The notes: generated from the letters alone by a model not told the origin. A DNA stretch of 64,000 nucleotides from Streptomyces sp. Je 1-332 (GCF_040730185.1 NZ_CP160402.1:186001-250000), one strand, 5' to 3'; shown: positions 9,786 through 17,907, counted from the stretch's first letter. Numbers and translations are program-made.

Positions 9786-10619
9786 ATGGAGAGTGCCTCC
9801 ATACCTGCCCGGAACGGCCCTGCCGTTTCCCGTGCTGCTGTGGCGGACGTGATCGCGTCGGTGCGGACCTCCGCACCCCTTGTGCACTGCCTGACCAACG
9901 TCGTGGTGTCGCAGTTCACCGCGAACGTGCTGCTCGCGGCGGGGGCCGCCCCCGCGATGGTGCACAGCGCGGAGGAGGCCGGAGCACTGGCCCGAGTGGC
10001 CGGAGGCGTCCTGGTCAACCTGGGGACGGTGACCTCCGTGACGGCTGAGGCGATGCGCGTCGCGGTCAAGGAAGCGGCCGGGGCCGGGCGCCCGTGGGTG
10101 CTCGACCCGGTGGCGGTCGGCCCGCTGCCCTGGCGCACCGAGCTCGCCCACGAACTCCTGGAGAGCGCACCCCCGGCGGTCGTCCGCGGTAACCCATCCG
10201 AGATCCTGGCGCTGGACGGCGGCGGCGCGGGCGGGCGCGGCGTGGACAGCACGGACGCCCCCGAAGCGGCGCTGGCCGCGGCCGGCGCGCTGAGCCGACG
10301 CTACGGCTGCACGGTCGCCGTGAGCGGACCGGAGGACGTCCTCACCGACGGGACGCGAGTGGTGCGCGTGACCAATGGGCATCCGCTGCTGCCCCTGGTG
10401 ACGGGAACCGGCTGCTCCCTCGGCGCCCTGGTGGCCGCTTGCACAGCCGTCACCGGCGACGCGCTGCTGGCCGCCACTGCCGCGACGGGCCTGCTCACGG
10501 TGGCCGCGGAAACCGCCGCCACCCGCTCGACGGGTCCCGGCACGTTCGCGGTCGCACTGATCGACGCGCTGCACGAGCTCAGCCCGGACCGGCTCACCGA
10601 GGCTCTCAACCTGCGTTGA
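9786..10619 (+). CDS. thiM: Hydroxyethylthiazole kinase ThiM
   Basis: A 277-residue kinase that phosphorylates 4-methyl-5-(2-hydroxyethyl)thiazole in the thiamine salvage route. Family marks are VHCLTNVVVSQFTANVLLA near residue 35, WVLDPVAVGPLPWR near residue 104 and the anion-hole GTGCSLGAL near residue 207. ATG 9786 is used because AGGAAGG (9770-9776), at the edge of the riboswitch, is spaced for it; GTG 9777 lies inside that ribosome site. It is the first gene after the TPP riboswitch. A strong hairpin 56 bases after its stop separates it from thiE. Confidence 0.95.
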   Translation: MESASIPARNGPAVSRAAVADVIASVRTSAPLVHCLTNVVVSQFTANVLLAAGAAPAMVHSAEEAGALARVAGGVLVNLGTVTSVTAEAMRVAVKEAAGAGRPWVLDPVAVGPLPWRTELAHELLESAPPAVVRGNPSEILALDGGGAGGRGVDSTDAPEAALAAAGALSRRYGCTVAVSGPEDVLTDGTRVVRVTNGHPLLPLVTGTGCSLGALVAACTAVTGDALLAATAATGLLTVAAETAATRSTGPGTFAVALIDALHELSPDRLTEALNLR

Positions 10620-10674
10620 GCTCGCGGGTGTTGGGGATGTCGCGGGGTTTTGCGGTGGGCGGTCGGCCTGGATG

Positions 10675-10707
10675 TCAGCGGCTGATCAGCCGCTAATCAG
10701 CCGCTGA
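10675..10707 (+). terminator. 12-bp hairpin after thiM, probable terminator or attenuator
   Basis: TCAGCGGCTGAT (10675-10686) and ATCAGCCGCTGA (10696-10707) are perfectly complementary around a 9-base loop. The loop holds another copy of CAGCCGCT, so a competing perfect palindrome (AGCGGCTGATCAGCCGCT, 10677-10694) is also possible. A C-rich then G-rich tract follows rather than a T run, as is common in Streptomyces. Confidence 0.6.
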
Positions 10708-10924
10708 TCAGCCCCCGCCCGCCCAGGGGGGCGACCCCAACACCAAGTCTGCCAGCCCTCTCGGACACACACCCCCACCCCTGTGGATAACTCAAGGTTC
10801 CTGCATGTCAGGTGCCCTCCCCTTTCCCTACACCTCTTTCCCCAGCACCTCTTTCCCAGCACCTCCCGATGCGTCTCCCACGCCCCCACGCCCTCCCCCG
10901 GCCGGGAGACCCCAAGGAGCACCC
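10708..10924 (+). other. Pyrimidine-rich gap between thiM and thiE
   Basis: No convincing gene. An open frame continuous with thiE starts at ATG 10805, but it encodes a low-complexity Pro/Ser/Phe stretch and lacks a ribosome site, so it is not used. The unit CACCTCTTTCCC(C)AG is repeated at 10831-10845 and 10846-10859, with a partial third copy after it. The stretch could carry a separate promoter for thiE onward; I see no clear -35/-10 pair. Confidence 0.5.
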
Positions 10925-11563
10925 ATGCGACCACCACTCGACCTGTCCCTGTATCTCGTCACCGACACCCGGCTCTGCGGCGACCGCGGCGTAGCCGCCA
11001 CCGTGGCAGCCGCCGTCAAGGGCGGTGTCACCGCTGTCCAGTTGCGCGATCCGGACGCCGACGACCGCACGCTGTGCGCGCTCGGCCGGTCGATCCAGGC
11101 CGAACTCGCGGACACCGGCGTCCCCTTGATCGTCAATGACCGCCTGGACGTGGCGGTCTGGCTGGGCGCGGACGGCATCCACCTCGGGCAGCGGGACGTC
11201 TCCCCCACGACCGCCAGGCACCAGCTCGGCCCGTACGCGTACGTCGGCCTGTCCGTCAGCCGTCCCGAGCAGCTGGCGCACGTACCCGATGCCGTCGATC
11301 ACCTCGGTGTCGGTCCGGTGTTCCCGCAGGCCACCAAGCCGGACGCGGACGCCCCGCTCGGTCTGGGCGGCTTGGCCCGCATCGTCCGGGAGAGCCCGCT
11401 GCCCTGCGTGGCCATCGGCGGGATCGGCGTGTCCGAGGCCGCCGCGGTCAGGGGAAGCGGCGCGGCCGGGATCGCTGTCGTCAGCGCGGTCTGCGGGCAG
11501 CCCGACCCCGAGACCGCGGCCCGTTCCCTCGTCCGCACCCTGCGACCGGAGGTCTCCGCGTGA
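10925..11563 (+). CDS. thiE: Thiamine-phosphate synthase ThiE
   Basis: A 212-residue TIM-barrel enzyme joining the pyrimidine diphosphate and thiazole phosphate into thiamine phosphate. Family marks include YLVTDTRLC at the N-terminus, IVNDRLDVAVWLGADGIHLG in the middle and GVGPVFPQATK in the second half; GGIG near the C-terminus binds phosphate. ATG 10925 follows AAGGAG (10912-10917) at good spacing and gives the usual family length, unlike the upstream in-frame ATG 10805. The stop overlaps the thiD GTG by four bases. The riboswitch may act on it only if transcription passes the hairpin after thiM. Confidence 0.95.
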   Translation: MRPPLDLSLYLVTDTRLCGDRGVAATVAAAVKGGVTAVQLRDPDADDRTLCALGRSIQAELADTGVPLIVNDRLDVAVWLGADGIHLGQRDVSPTTARHQLGPYAYVGLSVSRPEQLAHVPDAVDHLGVGPVFPQATKPDADAPLGLGGLARIVRESPLPCVAIGGIGVSEAAAVRGSGAAGIAVVSAVCGQPDPETAARSLVRTLRPEVSA

Positions 11564-12393
11564 CCAGCCCGCCCATCGCCCTCAGCATCGCCGCCAGTGA
11601 CCCCTCCGGCGGCGCCGGGATCCAAGCCGACCTGAAGGCGTTCTCCGCGAACGGCGCGTACGGAACGGCAGTTCTGACCGCCCTGACCGCACAGAACACC
11701 CGGGGCGTCACCGGCATCCACGCCGTCCCGCCGGAGTTCGTCACCGAGCAGCTCGACACGCTGTTCGCCGATGTGGCGGTGGACGCCGTCAAGATCGGGA
11801 TGCTGGCCGACGCCGCCATCGCCGCAGCCGTCGCGGACGCTCTGGAGCGGCACCGCCCCCGGTACGTCGTCCTCGACCCCGTCATGGTCTCGACCAGCGG
11901 TCACCGCCTCCTCGAGGCCGATGCGGTGACGGTGCTGCGCGAGCGTCTCCTGCCGCTCGCCGATCTCATCACCCCGAATCTCCCCGAGGCCGGCGACCTC
12001 CTCGGCGCCGCCTCCGCAACGAACCGCACCGAGGCCCTCGAACAGGCCCGCGCCCTCCTCGAGACCGGCGCCACGCGCGTCCTCCTCAAGGGCGGCCACC
12101 ACACACACGACGCCGAGTCCGTCGACATCCTCGTCGACGCCGCGCATGCCACAGACGCCCCTGGCACGAGCGTCACCGAGCTGTCCGCACCTCGCGTGAA
12201 CACGCGGAACACCCATGGCACCGGCTGCACCCTCTCCGCCGCGATCGCCGCCCTTCGCCCCCGGAGCGACGACTGGCAGACCGCTGTCCGCGCCGCGAAG
12301 GACTACCTGACCGGGGCCCTGCGTGCGGCCGACACCCTGCGCGTCGGGCACGGCCACGGCCCCGTCCACCACTTTCACCAGTACTGGAGCTGA
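11560..12393 (+). CDS. thiD: Hydroxymethylpyrimidine (phosphate) kinase ThiD
   Basis: A 277-residue ribokinase-fold enzyme that phosphorylates HMP and HMP-phosphate to the diphosphate used by ThiE. It shows ASDPSGGAGIQADLKAFSA near residue 12, the LDPVMVSTSG run near residue 106, the KGGHH motif near residue 171 and the GTGCTLSAA anion hole near residue 220. Start GTG 11560 overlaps the thiE stop as GTGA. It is a single-domain form; there is no fused ThiE or TenA domain, since those are separate genes on either side. Confidence 0.95.
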   Translation: MTSPPIALSIAASDPSGGAGIQADLKAFSANGAYGTAVLTALTAQNTRGVTGIHAVPPEFVTEQLDTLFADVAVDAVKIGMLADAAIAAAVADALERHRPRYVVLDPVMVSTSGHRLLEADAVTVLRERLLPLADLITPNLPEAGDLLGAASATNRTEALEQARALLETGATRVLLKGGHHTHDAESVDILVDAAHATDAPGTSVTELSAPRVNTRNTHGTGCTLSAAIAALRPRSDDWQTAVRAAKDYLTGALRAADTLRVGHGHGPVHHFHQYWS

Positions 12394-12398
12394 GCACC

Positions 12399-13088
12399 AT
12401 GACCACGACGTTCTGCGACGAGCTGTGGACGGCCACGGCCGAGATACGTACGGCCATCGACAAGCTGCCGTTCGTCACCGGCCTCGGCGACGGCACCCTG
12501 GACCGGGAGAAGTTCGTCTACTACCTGGCCCAGGACGCCCACTACCTGCGCGGCTACGCCCGCGCGCTGGCCGGCGCCGCCGCGAAGGCGGACCAGCATC
12601 AGGACATCGCGTTCTTCGCGAAGTCCGCCCACGACGCCGTCGCCGTCGAAAGCTCCCTGCACGAGACCAACGTCGTCGACGTCGATGCCTGGACCCCCTC
12701 CCCCACCTGCACCGGCTACACCTCCTACCTGCTCTCCGTCGCCCACACCCAGGGCTACCCGGAGCTGGCCGCCGCGGTCCTGCCCTGCTTCTGGATCTAC
12801 GCCGAGGTGGGCCGGGCACTGCTCGAGCAGGCCGGTGACCTCGCCGTCCATCCGTACGGAGACTGGATCGGCACGTACGCCGACGACGAGTTCGAGGCCG
12901 CCACCGAACACGCCCGACAGATCGTCAACCGGCTCGCCGACCAGGCCGACCCGGCCACCCGCGCACGCATGCGAACGGCCTTCACCACCGCGTCCACCTG
13001 GGAGTGGATGTTCTGGGACGCCGCCTGGCGTGTGGAGTCCTGGCCCTTCGACCTCGCTCCTGCCCAGGTTTCGGAGCCTGCGAAGTGA
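12399..13088 (+). CDS. tenA: TenA-family aminopyrimidine aminohydrolase (thiaminase II)
   Basis: A 229-residue all-helical protein of the TenA family, which hydrolyses thiamine breakdown products such as aminomethyl-pyrimidine back to HMP. The catalytic cysteine is C130 in AVLPCFWIY; D46 in AQDAHYL and a late Glu in WEWMFWDAAW match the substrate-binding residues of the family. It starts five bases after thiD and its stop overlaps cytX by four bases, so all are co-translated. Having CytX next to it suggests the pair imports and converts scavenged pyrimidines. Confidence 0.92.
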   Translation: MTTTFCDELWTATAEIRTAIDKLPFVTGLGDGTLDREKFVYYLAQDAHYLRGYARALAGAAAKADQHQDIAFFAKSAHDAVAVESSLHETNVVDVDAWTPSPTCTGYTSYLLSVAHTQGYPELAAAVLPCFWIYAEVGRALLEQAGDLAVHPYGDWIGTYADDEFEAATEHARQIVNRLADQADPATRARMRTAFTTASTWEWMFWDAAWRVESWPFDLAPAQVSEPAK

Positions 13089-14470
13089 CGATCACCACCG
13101 ACCCCAGTACTTCGACACCGGACCCGGCCACAGCCCCGGCGAACGAGGCGCCGCTCACCCTCGACCAGCCAACCCCCAAGGTCCTGACCGGCCTTGACCA
13201 AGGCACCTTCTGGGCCAACCTGGGCGTCAGCCTGCTCGGGTTCAGCGGCATGCTGGTCGTCCTCGACCCGCTGGGCACCGGCAGTCCGACCTTGTCGTTC
13301 GCCGCCGCCGTCACCGCGTCCGTCGTCGGCACCCTGATCGGCACCGCCGCCCTCGGCCTCGCCGCCATCACCGGGGCCCGCACCGGCGCGCCCTCGATGG
13401 TGCTGCTGCGCGGCCTGTTCGGCGCGAAGGCGTCCTACCTGCCCACCGTCCTCAACGTGCTCCAGATGGTCGGCTGGGCCGTCTTCGAGCTGGTGGTCAT
13501 CTCCACCGGCTTGAAGATCCTGGCAAGCCAGGCCTTCGGCGAACCGGGTCCCGGCTGGCTGTACGTGCTCGTCGCGGGCGCGGTGACCACAGCGCTCACG
13601 CTGCGCCCGCTCGGCGCCCTTCGCATCATCCGCCGCTACGTCACCATCGCCGTCGTCCTGGCCATCGGCTACCTGGGCTGGGACCTGGCCGGCCGCGGGA
13701 TCCCGATGGAGGGCGGCTCCTGGAAGGACTTCTGGTTCGCCGCCGACAGCGTGATCGCCGTGTCGATCTCCTGGCTGCCGTTGGTCGCCGACTACTCGCG
13801 GCACTCCCGCAGCGAGAAAGCGGCGTTCGGTGGCCTGGTCATCGGCCAGACCCTCGCGGGCGTCGCGGGCTCGGTCCTCGGCGTGGCCGCCCTATCGATG
13901 ATCGCGTTCGACAGCACCGACCCGTACAAGGTCTTCGACCCCTTCACCGCCACCAGCGTCGGCGTGATCTGCTTCGGGGTCCTGGTCCTGCGCGAGGTCG
14001 ACCAGTCCTTCGCCAACGTCTACTCCACCGCCGTGTCCGCCCAGAACCTGCTCCCCCGGGCGGACCGCCGCGTCCTGTGCCTGATCAGCGGCACGCTGGC
14101 CACCGCCCTGGCACTCCTGGTGAACATGGACAGCTACGCCAGCTTCCTCTACCTGATCGGCGCGGTCTTCATCCCGATGTTCGCCGTCCTCGTCGTGGAC
14201 TTCTTCGTACTCGGCGGCCACCGCACCTGGGACGTCTCCGAACAGGCCCCCACCCGCTGGGTCATGCTCCTGCCCTGGACACTCGGCTTCGCCACCTACC
14301 AACTGATCGCACCCACGAACATCGCCGGCTGGTCCGACTTCTGGGCCTGGCTGCAGGACACCGTGGGCCTCACCGTCCAACCATGGATGAGTGCTTCCCT
14401 GCTCTCCTTCGCGGTAGCTGCGCTCGCCACCCTCGCTGTGGGCCGCAGGCGTCGGCGCGTCACGGCATAG
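13085..14470 (+). CDS. cytX: NCS1-family HMP transporter CytX
   Basis: A 461-residue membrane transporter of the nucleobase:cation symporter-1 family with about 12 hydrophobic segments. The N-terminal QGTFWANLGVSLLGFSGM segment and the repeated G/A-rich helices are typical. GTG 13085 overlaps the tenA stop (GTGA), which fixes the start; an upstream in-frame ATG would lie inside tenA. In thiamine operons this subfamily is assigned to uptake of hydroxymethylpyrimidine, and being last in the thiE-thiD-tenA run supports that. A cytosine/purine permease is the fallback assignment. Confidence 0.88.
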   Translation: MTITTDPSTSTPDPATAPANEAPLTLDQPTPKVLTGLDQGTFWANLGVSLLGFSGMLVVLDPLGTGSPTLSFAAAVTASVVGTLIGTAALGLAAITGARTGAPSMVLLRGLFGAKASYLPTVLNVLQMVGWAVFELVVISTGLKILASQAFGEPGPGWLYVLVAGAVTTALTLRPLGALRIIRRYVTIAVVLAIGYLGWDLAGRGIPMEGGSWKDFWFAADSVIAVSISWLPLVADYSRHSRSEKAAFGGLVIGQTLAGVAGSVLGVAALSMIAFDSTDPYKVFDPFTATSVGVICFGVLVLREVDQSFANVYSTAVSAQNLLPRADRRVLCLISGTLATALALLVNMDSYASFLYLIGAVFIPMFAVLVVDFFVLGGHRTWDVSEQAPTRWVMLLPWTLGFATYQLIAPTNIAGWSDFWAWLQDTVGLTVQPWMSASLLSFAVAALATLAVGRRRRRVTA

Positions 14471-14526
14471 GCTTCGGGGTTGACGGTGGGAACGGCTGCG
14501 GTCTCCGCCGGTCGTCTCCCAAGTGC

Positions 14527-15201
14527 TCAGGCTGCTGCGGCGACGCCGACGCCGATGGCGATGAACAGCCAGCCGGTGGTCAGTTCCCAGCGGTGGCGGA
14601 TCTTCGGCCGGGCCAGCAGGGTGCGTAGCCGCACGGCGCCCGCGACCAGGGCGAACCAGTAGCCGACCCCGATGAGGACGTCCAGGATCCCCAGGAAGAA
14701 GATCTCCTGGGTCCTGGAGCCGCCTCCGTTGACGAACTGCGGCAGGATACTGAGGAAGAACAAGGCCGCCTTGGGGTTGAGTACGTTGGTGAGAAATCCC
14801 TGGGTGAAGCTGGGGCGCCACCGCACGGCGGCCGACTGCGGTTGCCCCGGCGCGTCCTGTGCGGCGGCGTACGGGCTTTCGCTCTGTCCGGGACCTGCGG
14901 CGGCGTGCTCCCGGGCGCTGCGCCGCGCGGCGAGCACCGCCCGTACGCCCAGGTAGACGAGGTAGGCGCAGCCCAGGAATTTGATGGAGTCGTACACCAC
15001 GGGTGAGTGGGCGGCGATCACGGACAGGCCGACGGCTGCGGCGAGCATGTGCACGCACAGCCCGGCCTGGGCGCCCAGCGCTGCCGCCCGGCCTTTGGAC
15101 GGATGCTCGGCTGCTGAGCGGAGTACCACCAAGAAGTCCGGCCCTGGGACCACGTAGGCAACCAGCACCACGCCGAGGAAACCGATGAGGTCGACTGACA
15201 T
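14527..15201 (-). CDS. LysE/RhtB-family amino-acid exporter
   Basis: A 224-residue inner-membrane protein with about six hydrophobic segments. The N-terminal VVLVAYVVPGPDFLVVLRSA motif and GLCVHMLAAAVGLS are diagnostic of the family, which exports basic amino acids, homoserine lactone or similar small molecules. ATG 15201 is the only sensible start. It converges on cytX and is divergent from the ArsR gene across 229 bases. Nothing in the sequence shows the substrate. Confidence 0.92.
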   Translation of the reverse strand: MSVDLIGFLGVVLVAYVVPGPDFLVVLRSAAEHPSKGRAAALGAQAGLCVHMLAAAVGLSVIAAHSPVVYDSIKFLGCAYLVYLGVRAVLAARRSAREHAAAGPGQSESPYAAAQDAPGQPQSAAVRWRPSFTQGFLTNVLNPKAALFFLSILPQFVNGGGSRTQEIFFLGILDVLIGVGYWFALVAGAVRLRTLLARPKIRHRWELTTGWLFIAIGVGVAAAA

Positions 15202-15395
15202 CCGTTCTCCGTTCGTCGGCCCACAGCCTGCACGCCGCGGAGGTGGAAGTTTCCAGTCCAGGTTTCAGACCGCTGGGGCGTGCCACGAACTCCGGGTCTC
15301 CTGTACCCGCTGACGACGTGGGCAGGCACAAGATCTCGGGAACGGACTCTGCCGCCAGCAAAGAGAAGCCCTTTGGCACCTCCAACCCCGACGGC

Positions 15396-15423
15396 TTGAC
15401 GCATGCCGATATCGGCATATGAT
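15396..15423 (+). promoter_or_regulatory. Leaderless promoter with built-in operator for the ArsR gene
   Basis: TTGACG (15396-15401) and TATGAT (15418-15423) are separated by 16 bases and look like a strong -35/-10 pair. The perfect 16-bp palindrome ATGCCGATATCGGCAT (15403-15418) fills the spacer. Seven bases after the -10 comes ATG 15431, so transcription should begin at or next to the start codon and the mRNA is probably leaderless. A repressor on the palindrome would block polymerase directly. Confidence 0.75.
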
Positions 15424-15430
15424 TTTGTCC

Positions 15431-15772
15431 ATGGCACGAGCAGCGACGACGTCGGACGTCTTCAACGCGATCGCCGAGCCGCAGCGCCGGGAGATTTTGG
15501 TGTTGCTGCGGGCGGGTGAGCGGTCGGTGACCGAGGTGGCCCAGGAGCTGGAGATGACCCAGCCGGGGGCGTCCAAACACCTGCGGGTGCTCCGGGAGGT
15601 CGGGCTGGTGCGCGATCGCAAGGCAGGCAAGCAGCGTCTGTACGGCCTTGACGCCGGCGGGCTGCGGTCCGTCCACGAGTGGACCGGCGGTTTCGAGCAG
15701 TTCTGGAACGAGAGCTTCGACCGACTGGACGCCTACGTGCAGGACCTGAAGCAGACAAGGAAAGCGGAGTAG
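15431..15772 (+). CDS. ArsR-family repressor of the SRPBCC-associated type
   Basis: A 113-residue winged-helix regulator. VFNAIAEPQRREILVLL is the standard opening, and the recognition unit VTEVAQELEMTQPGASKHLRVL lies at about residues 34-55. The ArsR metal-binding cysteines are absent, as expected for this non-metal subgroup. ATG 15431 is chosen over ATG 15419 because 15419 lies inside the promoter -10 box. It is followed after three bases by an SRPBCC gene, the usual partner. It probably binds the palindrome in its own promoter. Confidence 0.93.
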   Translation: MARAATTSDVFNAIAEPQRREILVLLRAGERSVTEVAQELEMTQPGASKHLRVLREVGLVRDRKAGKQRLYGLDAGGLRSVHEWTGGFEQFWNESFDRLDAYVQDLKQTRKAE

Positions 15773-15775
15773 CTC

Positions 15776-16282
15776 ATGAGTGCGACAGGACCAGGAACGC
15801 CGACGCAGTCGGCGACAGCCGACCGGGAGACGGTCATCTCCCGGATCATCGACGCCCCGCGGGAGTTGGTGTTCGAGGCCTTCACCGAGGTGCGGCACCT
15901 GTCGCGGTGGTGGGGGCCGGAGGGGTTCACCACCACCACGCGGGCGTTCGAGTTCCGCGTCGGCGGAGCGTGGGACTTCGTGATGCACGGCCCGGACGGG
16001 ACGGACTACCAGGAGTGGATCACCTGGACCGCGATCGCCCCGCCGGAACGGATCGCGATGCTCCACGGTGAGGCCCGCGACGACCCCAACGCCTTCGAGT
16101 CGGTGCTGACGTTCGAACGCGACGGCGCGGCGACCCGGATCGAGATGCACACGCTGTTCCCCACCAAGGAGCAGCGCGACGAGGCGGTCGAGAAGTACCA
16201 CGCGATCGAAGCCGGCCGGCAGACCCTGAACAACCTGGCTGCCTACGTCACCGAGACCGTTTCGAAGGGAGCTGAGGACTGA
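15776..16282 (+). CDS. SRPBCC (AHSA1-like) domain protein
   Basis: A 168-residue single-domain START/Bet v1-fold protein. SRIIDAPRELVFEAFTEV and HLSRWWGPEGFTTT are the family opening; MHTLFPTKEQRDEAVEKYHA and the C-terminal LNNLAAYV helix also fit. The fold makes a hydrophobic cavity for a small ligand; no catalytic role is evident. It sits between the ArsR gene (three-base gap) and the reductase-like gene (stop and start share one base), so all three form one transcript. A ligand-sensing or detoxifying role is inferred from the neighbours. Confidence 0.92.
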   Translation: MSATGPGTPTQSATADRETVISRIIDAPRELVFEAFTEVRHLSRWWGPEGFTTTTRAFEFRVGGAWDFVMHGPDGTDYQEWITWTAIAPPERIAMLHGEARDDPNAFESVLTFERDGAATRIEMHTLFPTKEQRDEAVEKYHAIEAGRQTLNNLAAYVTETVSKGAED

Positions 16283-16902
16283 TGACCGGGAAGGTCTTCT
16301 TCAGCGTGTCGATGTCGCTGGACGGTTTCATCGCGCCCGATTCCCCCGAGGAGTTGATGGGAAAGCAGTGGATGGAGCTGCAGCAGTGGGTCTTCCCGCA
16401 GCGGTTCTTCCGGGAGAATCTGAAGCTCGGCGCGGGCGGCGAGGAGGGGCGCGACAACGACATCGTGCGCGAAACGTTCGAGCGCACCGGCGCGAGCGTG
16501 ATGGGCAAGCGCATGTTCGACGCCGGGGAGCAGATGTGGCCGCAGGAGGCGCCGTTCCACACGCCGGTGTTCGTCGTGACGCACGAGAAGCGTGACCCCT
16601 GGGAGCGGCCCGGCGGGACCACCTTCCACTTCGTCAACGACGGCATCGAGGCCGCCCTCGATCAGGCCCGCGCGGCCGCCGGCGACCGCGACGTCCGTAT
16701 CGCGGGAGGAGGCGCGACGATCCTGGAGTACGTGAACGCGGGCTTGGTCGACGAGTTCTCGATCGCCTTGTCACCCGTGCTGTTCAGCTCCGGAATCCGC
16801 CTGTTCGAGGGCGTGGACGCGGGCCGCGTGGCTCTGAAGCAGATCCGCGCGGAGCCCTCCCCACGGGTGACGCACCTGACCTACACCGTCCGGGAGCGGT
16901 AA
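16282..16902 (+). CDS. Dihydrofolate-reductase-like (RibD C-terminal) protein
   Basis: A 206-residue protein of the RibD C-terminal/DHFR-like fold. FFSVSMSLDGFIAPD at the N-terminus, PVFVVTHEKRDPWERPGG in the middle, and DVRIAGGGATILEYVNAGLVDEF followed by LSPVLFSSGIRLFEG later are the family signature and form an NADPH-type pocket. The start overlaps the SRPBCC stop as TGATG. The ArsR-SRPBCC-reductase trio is a familiar actinobacterial arrangement, but its substrate is not established. It is not a true folate enzyme or a riboflavin deaminase, since the other domain is missing. Confidence 0.9.
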   Translation: MTGKVFFSVSMSLDGFIAPDSPEELMGKQWMELQQWVFPQRFFRENLKLGAGGEEGRDNDIVRETFERTGASVMGKRMFDAGEQMWPQEAPFHTPVFVVTHEKRDPWERPGGTTFHFVNDGIEAALDQARAAAGDRDVRIAGGGATILEYVNAGLVDEFSIALSPVLFSSGIRLFEGVDAGRVALKQIRAEPSPRVTHLTYTVRER

Positions 16903-17000
16903 CGCTCCTGCCCGCCCGGGGAGGGTTCGTATCCAGCCGCTCGCTGGGCTGTCACCGCCGTCGGATCGTCGACCGGTCGATGAGGTGCAGAGAGGCGATC

Positions 17001-17045
17001 GTCTCTGCTGTCTCTGCTGTCTCTGCTGTCTCTGCTGTCTCTGCT
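17001..17045. repeat. Five tandem copies of a 9-bp unit
   Basis: GTCTCTGCT is repeated exactly five times. A small open frame (16980-17270) reads through it as Val-Ser-Ala repeats, but that frame has no ribosome site or known domain and runs over the decayed phosphotransferase gene, so I do not call it a gene. Confidence 0.8.
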
Positions 17046-17067
17046 ACGACCAATAACCGGGGCGAGT

Positions 17068-17391
17068 TCACTCCATCGACTCCAGGATGCGATCGAGGGT
17101 CCGGCGCCCCATTCCGCTCATCGTCCGGTTACTCCCGACGTAGTACCAGACAAGACCCATCGCCTGTTGGAACGCCCATGCCTTGCCGCGCTCCCACTCC
17201 AGATCGTCACAGCCCAGTACCCGCCGGAGCACTTCCCGCGGGCCTGGCTGCAACAGGTGCCAGGCGCTGACCAGATCCAGCGCGGGGTCGGCCGGGCCGA
17301 AACCGCCGGTGTCGAGTACGCCGCTGAGACGGTCTCCCGCGACCAGTACATTGCCCGGGATCAAGTCCCCATGGCTCATCACGTCGGCCAA
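17068..17391 (-). pseudogene. C-terminal remnant of an aminoglycoside/macrolide phosphotransferase-family kinase
   Basis: About 107 residues corresponding to the second lobe of an APH-family kinase. The catalytic loop HGDLIPGNVL and the metal-binding loop GVLDTGGFGPADPALDL are both visible, then a helical C-terminus. The whole N-terminal ATP lobe, normally about 150-180 residues, is missing: upstream of 17391 the frame continues into sequence that does not match the family, and there is no ribosome site. The gene is therefore a truncated relic, next to another broken gene at 17463-17775. Confidence 0.8.
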
Positions 17392-17462
17392 CTACACCGC
17401 CCCCGTTATCTAATTGGGGCCCACCGAACCGCCTGCGCTTCCCGACCTGACGAAGGACGGCG

Positions 17463-17775
17463 ATGAAGGACGCATTCTCGACGCGGGAACATCCTCGGCT
17501 GCCCGTCGGATGGCGGCGGTTCCTGGCCCGGCTGCCGCTGCGCCTGTACAGCGCAGGGCTCGGCCCGCTCTTCGGCGGGAGGATGCCCCGAGGAGGGCGG
17601 GGCGATCATGGCCTGCTACGCCTCCAGGCGCCCGCGGCTCGCCCGCCGCCTCTGCGCCTTCATGGGCTTGGATGTTGACGGGAGTGAGGCGAGGTTCCGG
17701 GAAGCGGGGAAGTCCATCCCCTTCGTACGCCTCGAAGCCGCTCCGGAGCCACGCCGCCGCGAACCGCCGCGCTGA
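17463..17775 (+). pseudogene. Decayed deazaflavin-dependent nitroreductase-family gene
   Basis: The 5' part starts at ATG 17463 after GAAGGA and reads as the N-terminus of the F420-type nitroreductase family (LPVGWRRFLARLPLRLYSAG, then LGPLFGGR). From about base 17590 the matching sequence moves to another frame (codons at 1 mod 3), where PEEGGAIMACYASRRPRLAR and GSEARFREAGKSIPFVRL read as the family's C-terminus, ending at TGA 17773-17775. The roughly 70-residue core that should lie between them, including the cofactor-binding part, is absent. This implies an internal deletion that also shifted the frame. Confidence 0.65.
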
Positions 17776-17907
17776 AAGGTGCGTGCGCACACACTCCGGT
17801 CGCGGGCTCCGAAGCAGGCCTAGGGGGCCTCGCCGTCTGCAACGCGATAGTAGAGCTGCCTGCAAGGGCGCGGCCTCTCTACCCACGCAACGAGCCGCGG
17901 CGAGATT

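Noticed and set aside
10805..10924. N-terminal extension of ThiE from an upstream ATG
   Set aside because: It encodes low-complexity Pro/Ser/Phe sequence without family similarity, and AAGGAG supports ATG 10925.
16980..17270. Small plus-strand open frame with Val-Ser-Ala repeats
   Set aside because: No ribosome site or known domain, and it runs over a recognisable decayed kinase gene on the other strand.
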